Source: Polytrichum commune (Eukaryota > Streptophyta > Polytrichopsida > Polytrichales > Polytrichaceae). From it: DNA of 64,000 nt. Location: contig OX485807.1 in assembly GCA_950295325.1 (NCBI GenBank), positions 14,475,001-14,539,000 of the forward strand. The letters run 5' to 3'. The position numbers and the translations under genes were made by a program. Below are positions 1-10,575 of this stretch, piece after piece. How positions within the stretch are numbered: position 1 is the stretch's first letter; every line of letters starts with the position of its first letter. Under the pieces are notes generated by a model. That model saw nothing but the letters and a program-made list of their open reading frames with translations, was not told where the DNA came from and made no database searches.

Positions 1-419
1 GGTCTATGCAATCATGTAAAGAGAAAGAGAGCCCCCACTTTGGACTCTTATAACCGCCGCATCTCTATTCCAATTGTCAAACTTGTTTGACAATCTTTGT
101 GATTCGCAATTGCTAACCAGATACAACAATTCCCAAGTCAGAATTGCCTGTGTAATTGCAAGTGCCCACAATAGGGCTGTGTACCTTAGCTACCTAATTT
201 ATTGAGTCAACAGGGACCCTACGGCTGCACCAAACTTGTGCTAGCAACCTTTGATTTTGCAGAAGCTTTGTCCAACAGAAGGAAATATTCCAGAATGAGA
301 GGCCTGCATCATAATATTGGTTGTAACTGCCCTAGAGACTCAAAATGTAAGGAAGTTGAAAATCTACAAGTGTAAGCTCTACGTGGCCACTTGTGAACAT
401 GGTAAATTACAAACACAAT
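1..419. other. 3' flank of the LYR gene, no feature seen
   Basis: No coding exon, tRNA or clear repeat was seen here. It lies just beyond the stop codon of the leftward LYR-motif gene and may hold its 3' untranslated region. Confidence 0.4.
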
Positions 420-2075
420 CTACAACCCTTGAAATGTTCTCCTTGATCCTTTTAGTCCAGGAAGGTCGTCCAAGTCGTCATCGTCCAGACTGCCCATCTC
501 TTGTGATGGAATCTGCATAGTTCATGCAGGCATTCACAGAATAAAATTGAGAAGACAATATTTGATATCCTGTTAAGCAATCACAATCAGCATCTACTGT
601 CCAACCTAAAAGTGACAACAATGGGACTGCAAATTGTAGTTCACTGAATTGCACTAATCATTATTACCAACAATGGCCACAAGTGACCTGAATCTGCCAA
701 GCCAGCACTACACCTGTGATCCCTGACACAATTGGAAAGTATTCTATCACTGTTATTTTCACCAAGAGGTCAAATTCCAAGGTTGAATTCATGATATATG
801 GGCTCAAGGCTGAAGAAAAACCTGATATGTTGGCTTTGTAATGCTTTCTGGTTTTTCTGCAAAGGTGCCCATCTGCAGATTGTGCAGGCGTGGATATGGA
901 ATCTTGTAATGCCATGCAATTTGATACCTTTTTTCCCCTTCCTCTAGCTGTAGTAACCCATAAGTCACACATGGCTTTGGTTTTAGTGATTGACACACAG
1001 ACAGGTGAAGTAAAAGTTATCCTCTGAAGTGCACATACAACATGCTTCAGAAAGGAGTGATTGGTTTCCACATGACAGAGCTATGCGCATGAGGCTTACA
1101 AAAACACAACTGTCAAAGGTTCAATGTGAATCAAGCGATTGCCATTTATTGGATGCAGAGAGTCATCCAATTCATAACTATAATAATAATCACCAGCACT
1201 GGTTCTCAGGTTCCCCAGATGCCAAACACCTTTGTAAAGATATACAAAACTTGCAAACATTATAAAATCCATTTGCAATAACCACTACACTCTCAACAAT
1301 AAGTAGAGGTGAATAAGTGGAATAAGTGACCATTTACAAAAGTCCCAAACAGCAATTCTGCTCAAATTTTATTCCAAAACCAGCTGGCGTCCACTGTACT
1401 CAACCAGCAGACCAGACAAGGAAAGGGTTAGCACCTTTTGGGATATCTCTGTAGAATCGTTAAGATGTTGATTTTTCCTGAATGCAACGTAAGCCTCTTC
1501 CTGCAGCTCCAATAGGATCAATTTCAGTTACAATTAAGGCGTGGCACTCACATACGCATCGCAGCAGAATGCAAAGAGATGTTGGCGCTTCACGCAATGT
1601 ACTCAAAATTTTCCAAATAGCATATGAGTTCAGCATGGCATTGCTTTCAACAAGAAACGTAGGATAGCAATGCAGAATGAATGTTTGGAAAAACATGCAG
1701 ATACCATTGTGGTTTGCAAGATTTCTGGTTGCACCTAGAGTTCAATCCTCACCGTGCAATCGTTCAATATGTATAACATGGCCACGCCATGGTTCCACCA
1801 ATTTCCATTGGCAATATTGAAGTCTACAAATAAACGTGTAAGAATAAAAGTCGAACTCAGTAGCACTGTTGTGATATCTGGTATTACCAGAAGGCTCACT
1901 CGATGTGGAGGTGCTCTCAGCAAGCGAGTTTTACCGAAATCCATGTACCGCAAAGAAGAGAATGACTTACATATATATACTGCTTTTCTTTAAGTGGTCC
2001 TGGCCATGTGCGTGACGATCTCATCAGTGACCGGTACAACGAAAGAGCTCTCATCCTCAATGCTGCATCTGCCAT
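420..2075 (-). CDS. LYRM1: LYR-motif (complex 1 LYR family) protein, LYRM1-like
   Basis: Four exons on the minus strand: 2075-1971, 1500-1435, 947-822 and 512-420, all phase 0, giving 129 residues; human LYRM1 is about 122. Exon 1 carries the LYR tripeptide at residues 13-15, inside a helix starting ALSLYRSLMR, and ends KEKQYIY. Exon 2 has AYVAFRKNQHL, the conserved F-R-K-N segment. Exon 3 has HYKIPYPRL, the LYRM1-type motif. Exon 4 is an acidic tail (DDDDLDDLPGL) and is the least certain. Donors are GTAAGT, GTGCTA and GTTTTT; acceptors CTGCAG, CTACAG and ATGCAG. LYR proteins are small, mostly mitochondrial adaptors that bind acyl carrier protein in Fe-S cluster or respiratory-complex assembly; the client of this one is unknown. 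The start at 2075 follows an in-frame AAGCTG context and leaves the LYR helix near the N terminus, as usual. Confidence 0.85.
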
Positions 2076-2689
2076 CAGCTTGCTTTCTTCCTTGGTACAA
2101 ATAAATTCACTGCCACATTATTTTTCATTATTCAAAATTTTCTCTCAAATTCCTTCCATAAAATCATCTACCACATTTGAGTCCACCAGAAGTTGAATGT
2201 CTGGGACGACGAAGCTACCCTAATTAACGCACATCACACAATAAGGAAATTCGTTACTACGCATACATCGTCCTCTACATCCCAAAAACAAAATACTTAA
2301 CCTCTCCGCCACAAGCTCATGTACCAGAGGAGGAATTGTGCATTCTGAGTCACAAATCGGGAAACTACGAACAACACATTAGGGTGCTCCCAATGGCTGT
2401 AGAGAATGAAGAGGATGCGAAAATTGTCCAATTGCACGAAAGAGCACCAAGAAACGAATGAAAAATTAAGCACCATGACAATCACGAGGACTCACAGATC
2501 AATCGGTAAGCGGTTTGCCGTGCGAGCTTCAGATTCAGTACGAAGATTTCACCAACTTCACGGTCCGTAGACCCTAAACCCCTGCCACGGAGCCGAGGAA
2601 AGATGAGCAGGGGTGTAAGTGTTCCCTCACTTACGTTCCCGGAGTTTCCAACAAGGGAACAGTGCAGATATCCGCCTTCCTCCGGGCAT

Positions 2690-3205
2690 CTAAAAGTACT
2701 TCATACCCAGAAGATACGTCCGGGTATAACGCAACCGTCGAGATTGAATGTGGATGAAGAGAGCTCAAAATCTGTTCCCCATTCACTCCATAATAACACG
2801 CTTGTGGCTACCAAAGAGCACGTGATATTAAGGAGGTCTGTAGTGTTAACATGATACGTGATAAAAGAGAATCAATGTAACATGTGATATTATGGACTAA
2901 TACAAAGTTCGTGTTGTAATAAATGACGATAATTACAATGATGACAATGTGATGTGTACGAATGTATGTTTTGAATTCTTAAATGGTTTACTTTAATCTT
3001 AAAACCTGTGATATATGGGAAGAAAATGTGACAACAAAGAATGAGATTTAAACCGAGAACATCCGTTCCCTAGGGTTTCAGGATATAAGAAAAGGAGTAA
3101 CACTAAGGAGGTTGATGTTACGGAGTTTATAGTGTATTCCATACCTGAAGATGAATTCGGGTGTAAAGCCAACCGTCGAAAAGGAATGTGGAGAGAAAGC
3201 TTGAA
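2690..3205. repeat. Repeat block: dispersed unit between short direct repeats
   Basis: The core at 2791-3136 has a second copy in the same orientation at 39271-39625. Shared blocks include GTTAAC after AAGGAGGTCT, GATATATGGGA and GTTCCCTAGGGTT. Immediately outside the core, 2699-2768 and about 3137-3200 are direct repeats of each other (ACCGTCGA followed by GAATGTGGA in both). This could be a solo LTR-like unit or a partly duplicated MITE. No coding sequence was seen. Confidence 0.7.
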
Positions 3206-3207
3206 GA

Positions 3208-3229
3208 GAGAGAGAGAGAGAGAGAGAGG
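3208..3229. repeat. GA microsatellite
   Basis: About eleven GA dinucleotides in a row, directly after the dispersed repeat block. Confidence 0.9.
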
Positions 3230-3292
3230 CTATGGGGCCAAGATCGCCGGGGCCTCCCCTCTCGCGCCTGCTAGGCCGACCAAAAGCTGCGT

Positions 3293-3792
3293 CCCTTTGC
3301 CTTCCTTCTTCAGCCTACCTGTTCGTCAAATTCTCGTGCCGCGTCTGGGGTTCTTTTTAGACGCACACACGTTTGTCGCCGAGATTACCAGTGCCAACGG
3401 CGGAACACAAGGTACTGCGACACAGGAATCCTAGAAACTGTACGTGATTGATAACTGGCATTTGCCTATTCATCGTACTGGATGGCGGTGTGTACGTCAA
3501 TTCTTGCTTTCAAGATTTGATGTCTAGTAGATGAATAAATTTTTTCGTCGCTTGTAGCGCCTTTGTCTACCGTCCCCAACCTACCTGCTCGTCAAATTCT
3601 CGTGCCCTGCCTAGAATTCTTTTAAGACGCACACAAGGTAGTGCGGCACGTGAATGCGAGACAGTCTGCAAGACTGATTACTAAGGATAGGCCATTTCAT
3701 AGTATTAGCTGGCGGTCTGTGCCTAAATTCTTGCTCTCAAGATTTGGTGTCTAGTAGATGAATGCATGATTTCGTGGCTTGTAGAGTTCCTC
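3293..3792. repeat. Tandem duplication upstream of the F-box gene
   Basis: Two diverged copies lie head to tail, 3293-3558 and 3559-3792, offset by about 266 bp. Both contain CGTCAAATTCTCGTGCC, AGACGCACACA and GTCTAGTAGATGAAT. The block sits 0.65-1.15 kb before the F-box start codon, so it may duplicate promoter or leader sequence. Confidence 0.75.
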
Positions 3793-4446
3793 ATCCGGGT
3801 CTGCGGTGCCCTGGGGCTTCTGCGCACCTAGGACTTTGGATTGGAAATCTTAGGTGAGCGATAATTTGGACTCTATGTTTAGCATAGCAAAGATTTTTTC
3901 AGCACTAACATGCTTTGGATCGGTCTCATCGTGAGAAGAGTCTGTGTCGTGCGCAGTTATTCACTGACAATTTCGCTTCCTTTCAGAAGGTCACGTTGCA
4001 ACTCAAGAAGCTATTTCAGGATTGCTTCATCTTCCCGATTTCAGCTGAATATAATTCTCAGGATGACGTGCAACATTGCTAACAAGCAGACGATAGGAGG
4101 AGATGTATGTCGAGAGGAATATAATTACCATTGGAAACATTATCCACTGGATGGAAACGAACTTAAATCAGGTTGCCTGTCCATTTGCTCCTCTTGTCCA
4201 CGACGTATCCACACCAGAGCATGCTCAGATTCGCCCTCGTTCTCACTCTGAACATGAGCAATGGTTCGATAGCCAGGCTGTTGGAAGGTGTGCCAGCTGG
4301 TTTGTGCCGAAGCCCTATGCAATTATGCCCCAGCTGAATGCTGCTTTAACAACTCCTCAACGGTCGAGAGCATCCTATAGTGAGCTGAAATGGAGAATCG
4401 ACAGATTAGAGCGAGAGGTTCATCCCAGTGGTTTTGACATTCAACC
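3793..4446. other. Probable F-box 5' leader region
   Basis: Several open frames cross this stretch, but none resembles a protein I know. It ends at the F-box start codon and is best read as promoter or untranslated leader. I saw no TATA box I would trust. Confidence 0.3.
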
Positions 4447-7400
4447 ATGGATGATTGGAAGGGAAACTCGACACATGAGAGTGATTTGGGCTTCCAAACT
4501 GATGCTGCTACAGGATCCTGTGGGGCTCAACTGAACCCGGATGTGTGGAGCGATCTGCCCCAACATCTCCTTGAGAAGGTACGCCATAAATACTCATTCA
4601 ATATCCAAAGGCATGGTTTCTGGAATGTATTATATTCCCTGCGGCATTTATGGGAGAAAGTCTAGTGGCTATCATCCTTTTTCATCATGCTCCTAGTTGC
4701 AGCATCAGCACTGAAAAAATAACGTCGAAATTGAGTACTCAAATTTAACTGAAACTGGGCAATTTTTCAAATTCTTGATTCTGGACACCTCAATTCTATG
4801 AGCAGATCCGTAAATGCATTTTTAATATATCCAAATTTCATGAAAAATATGTAACTCTTCAGTAATAATCTGAATGTTGTGATATTGAAATATGCTGAAA
4901 CAGATCAATATGTTATTTTTTCCATTGAACCTATATGATTAATTGATGAATGATGAAATTCTAATCAAAAACATATTTTGTAATATTTTCATCATCATCT
5001 TCTTCATATTCTATTGGAAGATCCTCCCATACAATTCAGCATGTTGTGAATCTGGACTAGGTCTTGGTTCGTCCAGTTCTTCTTAAACACCTGCACAAGA
5101 GAAGTCCTGTATTGACTTCTGTAGTACTAGAATGAATTTCTGGATGTCTACTCAGGTACTGTTAGCTCCGATCCGTGATGTCCGAAGTTGAGAAATACAC
5201 ACCAATCTCTCTTGGACAAATTCCTTGACTACTGGAAGTGAATGCTTGACTATAATTTCTATCCTCTGTACTCAGATCCTGGCATGGCTACCCATCCCGA
5301 CGTTCTTGCGTTTTCGCACAGTCTGCAAGACCTGGAACAGGCTGCTACATTCTCCCGGTTTCCAACGAGAATGTGGTAACGTATCATTGCAAGGGCCATG
5401 GTTTCTCATGTTCAAGAACGATCATTACCGCGAGGCAGCCACATACAACCCTTCGCTGGACTGCTGGCATCCAATTCCGCTCCTGATTGATTCGGCTCCT
5501 GGCCAAATCAGCCTCCACGTAGCCGCAGCGGGCGGTCTTCTATGCTACTACGCTGCAGAGTGCGATAGTGTCGTCGTGTGCAACCCCCTCACACGGCAAT
5601 GGCGGAAGCTGCCGCCAACACTCCGAATCCAATTCTTCCAGCCAGTGGGCATGGTAGTTGAGAATGCAACGAAAGCTTACAAAGTGGTGGTGGCGGGCAT
5701 CTGGGCGACTTATGGTGCATGTTACCCTACTGCTGAAGTCTTCGACTCTGCGACCAACAGCTGGAGCATTACTGCCAATAAGCCGCCCAATTTTCCTTTG
5801 CACCCGCCCGGGATCTTGTGCAACAATGTGTTGTACTGGCGATGCCATGAGCCCCATGGGCTGACGACTTATGACATGGAGGAGAGGCACTGGAAGCAGA
5901 TCCAGGCACCGCTGCCGGATGCCTTCGAGAGCTACGGGTTGGTGGAGTCTTGCGGCAGCCTGTACATGATTGGGAGATTGGAGGAGGCCGGTGGCACTGC
6001 CAAAAGCATCTGCATTTTTGAGCTGCGGATGATGCCCAGGTTGGTGTGGATAGAGGTGGATCGCATGCCTGCGGCCCTCCTGGAGGAGTTCCTCAGGGAG
6101 GCGGCCAACGATTCTTATTTCAGGTACCCATCTATCTACATTTTTTTCTTTTCTTAATGTGAGCTCAAGTTGTGATGATTCTTGGGTCGTCTGTCGAAAC
6201 TTGATTCATTAGCACTAGTACCCCTCTCTCATGCCAAAAAGATTCTGCAAAAGGGAGTCAGAAACAAGTGATCCAGCCTATGACAACAAGTAAAGTATTT
6301 CTTCAAGTCCAAACTTGCAAAGGGGAAGTCCTCTTGAATAAGGTTGCTTTCTTATACACTTGCAGTCTTCAATTTCTCAAGTATGTAAGACGCATTTTGA
6401 TGATTAAATTACTTGGTAACCGTCTTCCATTCTTAAGCATTTTGGTGTTGTTCTGAGTAAACCTACTTGGAACTCACTTTCTTTACTTGCTATGAGTTAC
6501 TATCCTCGTGTTAGTACAAGGTCACTTGCAAGTGGGACTTCCTCCAGGTGGTGAATCACATGATTGAATGAACTCATGACCAATAGGAGAATTTTTCGTC
6601 TCCGCTTTTAGTGCCCCCATCTAAACAAACCCCTCTCTCAATAAGCAGTGCAACGTTGATGTTGGGACCCGTATTGTACCGATGTTGGAGTGTGGTGACC
6701 AGTCTAGCTTACATAACAATACTCCCACATTATTTTTTAAAGTAGGAAGAGAGTTATGATTGATTTTGGCAAAGACAAGCCCTGTGTCCTCAAGTTAGGT
6801 CAAATTACTAGCAGTCTGGGAAGGTGAGACCTTGGCGCACTTCTTAATATAAACAAACGGGCCGTAGTGAAGGGCTAGTTCTTCCAAACGCAGAAGATGG
6901 TTTCTCATAGACTTTTCAAACCCTGAAGGATGACATCCTGGCTCCTATGATGCGAAAGCATCAATAGGTCATGTACGCTTTTGAACGTTGGAACGTGCTA
7001 GTGCTAGTCTTCAGGGTAATGATTCGCCATGGCTTCAAGCACCCAGACGTCCTACAGCCTTGAAAGTTACAGAATGGTCAACACAATACGGAGCGAGTCC
7101 AAATATAGAAGTGCAAGCAAACAATGGTTAGGTATGGGAAATATCCTTGATGAAAATATTAGAGTACGACATCCTTTGTGCATCTTAGGAGCTGGCAAAT
7201 ATATATACTCTTGATGAGGTAAATTCGGTGCCAATTGTGTCAACATCTTCTCTTGGCAATGCAGCTTGACGCATATGACTGAATAAGTGTTGTCTGCAGT
7301 ACCTAATAGCCACTTATCATTATGATATTGGTTTTAAGCCTTAGTACAAACTTACCAACGGAGTATGAAAGAGCATTCTTTCGGTTCAGATGCATAGGGC

Positions 7401-7561
7401 ACAGCGGCCTGGTTTTGCTGAGCATGTGTGGGCGTGACATGCCGCAATTGTTGTACAATGTGGAGAAAAAGTCATGGCGGAGATTGCCAAGATGTTGCAT
7501 CCCAGAGCACCGCATGGTTGATGGCTTCTCCTTTGAGCCACGCCTGGACGCCATGGTGTAG
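4447..7561 (+). CDS. F-box protein with kelch-like C-terminal region
   Basis: Three exons: 4447-4578, 5276-6123 and 7390-7561, giving 383 residues. The first intron splits the F-box: exon 1 ends WSDLPQHLLEK and exon 2 begins ILAWLPIPTFLRFRTVCKTW, together residues about 33-74. The rest has the pattern of plant F-box/kelch proteins: RLTRQW-type repeats (NPLTRQWRKLPP), TYDMEERHWKQI, and the C terminus MVDGFSFEPRLDA. Splice sites are AAG/GTACGC, CTCAG/ATC, TTTCAG/GTACCC and GGTTCAG/ATG; the last join (phase 2) restores F-R-C-I-G. F-box proteins link substrates to SCF ubiquitin ligases through SKP1; the substrate here is unknown. It resembles the F-box-only protein 6 (At1g27340) type. The start codon has a good context (ACCATGG). 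Intron 2 is 1.27 kb and no other exon was seen in it. Confidence 0.85.
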
Positions 7562-9830
7562 ATTCAACTTGTAAGATTCTTAGGTTGTATATGTTGTGTG
7601 CAACATGTCGCAGTAGAGATTTATAGAAGAGGCAGGCATGTCAGTTGTCTGCTTTCTTGAGCAGTTGTATACCGGATGGATCTAACTTGTGCATCCCATC
7701 CTGCCACATTCAATCAATCAGGGAAAGTTCTGGTTGTTGTTGGTGCTTTAGTATCCGCCCAATTTTCTTGCAGTTTCGGGCTGCCTATATTTTTTCTAAC
7801 ATATGACCCCCCCTACCCTTTATAATGAGGTCATCTTTAAACTAGAGAGGTTGAGGGATTCAAAGAAAGAAAACTTGAGGAAAGGACCCTTCTCATTGGC
7901 AGGGAGCCTCTTACACATGTTTGTTTGCTCAAATCCACTTTACACTTGAGGTTTCACCTTGAGAGCTTGAACGTTTTATCTTGTTTACAACATTTAGATG
8001 GTGTCTTGATGAGTCCCATGTGAAATTACAACGTCATAGATCTTACTCAAAATCCTAAGCCAAGAATCCTTAGGCATTTTGAGGGTTGGAGCTCTCATTT
8101 TGTGGGGTGAACCAAGTCAACGGGCTTTTAAGCATTCTTTGGCTTGGCATGAATGCTTTTTTATTATTTAGTACCATGGGCCCTTTGATACCTCATTTTG
8201 AGCCGGCCACCTTACCTTTCTCAAATTATTGAGAGCTTGAAGATTGATCAAGTTATTTAGAGTTTGAGGATGGAAGCTTGTCAACTCCAAACATCAGAAT
8301 CCTCAAAAGTGCGAGTTCAAACTCTCAACTCGAGCTCTAATGTAAAGGGGACCCAAGATGTCATTGTGTACTATGTCGCAATATATAAATACTAGTTAGA
8401 GTTTTGAATAGGTGATACTACCAGGAAATAGCAGGTTTAAGCCGTGGATGTGTAAAGATCCATCTATTTTCTATAGCGCCCACCATAAGCTTGCCATGTG
8501 TGATGGAATCTAGGACAAAACTTGAGAGATCTTCTACCTCCTATAGCAAGCTATCCTTGATGTATGACATAGTAGTTAGCACCAATATATATTGCATGCA
8601 CTGCAAAGTTTTATGATACTTTGTCCTTCATATTATCGAGTCACGGTATTCTATGAATGCAAATTCTCATAAGACTTCAAAGCACACTTATTCATTAGAT
8701 AGGCCAATTTCACCAATTAATCACACTAACTGGAAATGGATACACAAATGTAGGAATGTCAACAAAGCCCTTTCCAACTAATGCACTATTTGTGTGCCAA
8801 GCCGTGTGCATTAGTTCCGGACTTTGAGATTTATAAAGACTTGAGAATTCCATAATCACTAGATGAGCAAGACTTGAGGAGCTTTGGGTAATTTACCAGC
8901 TATTGAAAACATATGGTAAAGAGGACAAAACCTAGGCATTAGAGACCTCCTAATGAAGTAGAATAAATTTCTATGAATTATAAGATTGAGTGAGGAATGA
9001 TACCGAATGCTTGTGTGGCATATGTTGTGCCACAATGTGGTGGTTGGTTTGTGCTTCAAATCCTTGGGGACTGAAGCCACTATCACCCTTAGTGGAACTA
9101 GTATAGTGGAACTAAAATTCAGATAAATCTAGCCAGAAGATATGCCCAAAAATTGTAGTGTTGATGAGAGCATTGTTTTCTTGTCAATACATGAACATTG
9201 CAAAAAAAAGTTCTTTGGGAGTGGTAAATGAGACACATGATTTAAGAAGCAATGTGGTGGAAACACCACTTTAGATGTATATCAACCACATCTTAGGTTG
9301 ATATTTGTAATTTCATCATAGAACCCATCAATAAACAACATGTATACAATTTCACTGTGTCCAAAATTCATACATTAATCTACATTTATTTAATATTTAG
9401 TTAATGGTTCTCTTTGGAAGATGAGAAGGTGCACAAATGCACATGTTCATTATTGTCATCATGTCCAAGAGCTCAACATTCTCAAATAGTGGCTTAAAAT
9501 GGGAAAAAAATACATCAACATTCACAGGGTTTACGTGCCCAAACTAAATTGGATGTTCCAAACAAGGTCCCAAACTCTTTTAAGTCTCAAGAAAGTTGAA
9601 TATTACACAATCTACCCTTGGAACGTACAAATACGAGATTGAGTAAGGATTGATGTGTGGCTTTTTGAACATTTTAAGTTAAACACTTGGCTAGATTTTC
9701 CTCTATGGTCTTCGAGGAGCTTTGTAGGGTGGAAGGGATGTCCGCATGCAGACGAGGCATGTCCACGGTGGCAACAAACTGAAGGATTCGGGAACAACCA
9801 AACGGGTCTAGTAACGCCTGTTTTTTTATG
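7562..9830. other. Intergenic stretch, no gene seen
   Basis: AT-rich DNA between the F-box gene and the SDR gene. No coding exon, tRNA or clear inverted repeat was recognised. The first few hundred bases are likely the F-box 3' untranslated region. Confidence 0.4.
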
Positions 9831-10575
9831 CCAGAGAAAGGGTGAACTAAACATCCTACTCTTTAATGTGGCCCGCACCTCAGATCATCGACCCACACTA
9901 ATTGTCTTGCAATCACGAGGTGGCCAACTAGAGAAGGGTGGCAAATCACAACGACCACTCTAACTAACATCGCACACCGAATCTATCGTCACACTAAGTC
10001 GGATATTTCTAGTGTTGCCACCTTGTTCTCGTTCTCGTTCCCATTCCCAGACCCACCCTCACCAAACCCTCATCAAACACCCACTTCAGCCGTGACCCGA
10101 GCCGTCTCCTGAGCCGCAAAGTGGCGATTCATTTGTGCTTTGAAGGCTCGGGGATCGAAAACATTACCGCCCTCGTAGCTTAAAGGCTTTCGTTGGAAGA
10201 AGAAAAGCCAGAGAAAGGGTACACTAAACATCTTACTCTTTAATCCTACTCAGATCATCGACCCACACTAATTGTCTTGCAATCACCAGGTGGCCAACTA
10301 GAGAAGGGTGACAAATCACAAAGACCACTCTAACTAACATCGCACACCGAATCTATCGTCACACTAAGTCGGATTTTTCCCCTGCCACCACCTCATTCTC
10401 GTTCCCGTTCCCAGACCCACCCTCATCAAACCCTCATCAAACGGCCACTTCAGCCGTGACCCGAGCCGTCTCCTGAGCTGCAAATTGGCGATTCATTTCT
10501 GCTTTGAAGGCTCGGGGATTGAAAACGGTATCGCCCTCGTAGCTTAACGGCTTTCGTTGGAAGAAGAAAAGCCCA
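9831..10575. repeat. Tandem duplication of the SDR gene 3' end
   Basis: Two copies lie head to tail: 9831-10207 and 10208 to about 10575, offset 377 bp and closely similar. Both contain CATCGCACACCGAATCTATC and ATTGTCTTGCAATCAC. Copy 2 holds the last 45 or so codons and stop of the SDR reading frame on the minus strand. Copy 1 repeats the same coding end, downstream of the used stop codon. Copy 2 lacks about 12 bases (near GTGGCCCGCACC in copy 1). Confidence 0.9.

Noticed and set aside
664-821. Minus-strand frame continuing past LYR exon 3
   Set aside because: It is intron sequence; the frame there has no similarity to LYR proteins and a donor precedes it.
4103-4534. Open frame of 143 codons overlapping the F-box first exon
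   Set aside because: In a different frame from the F-box exon, no known domain, and most of it lies in the likely leader.
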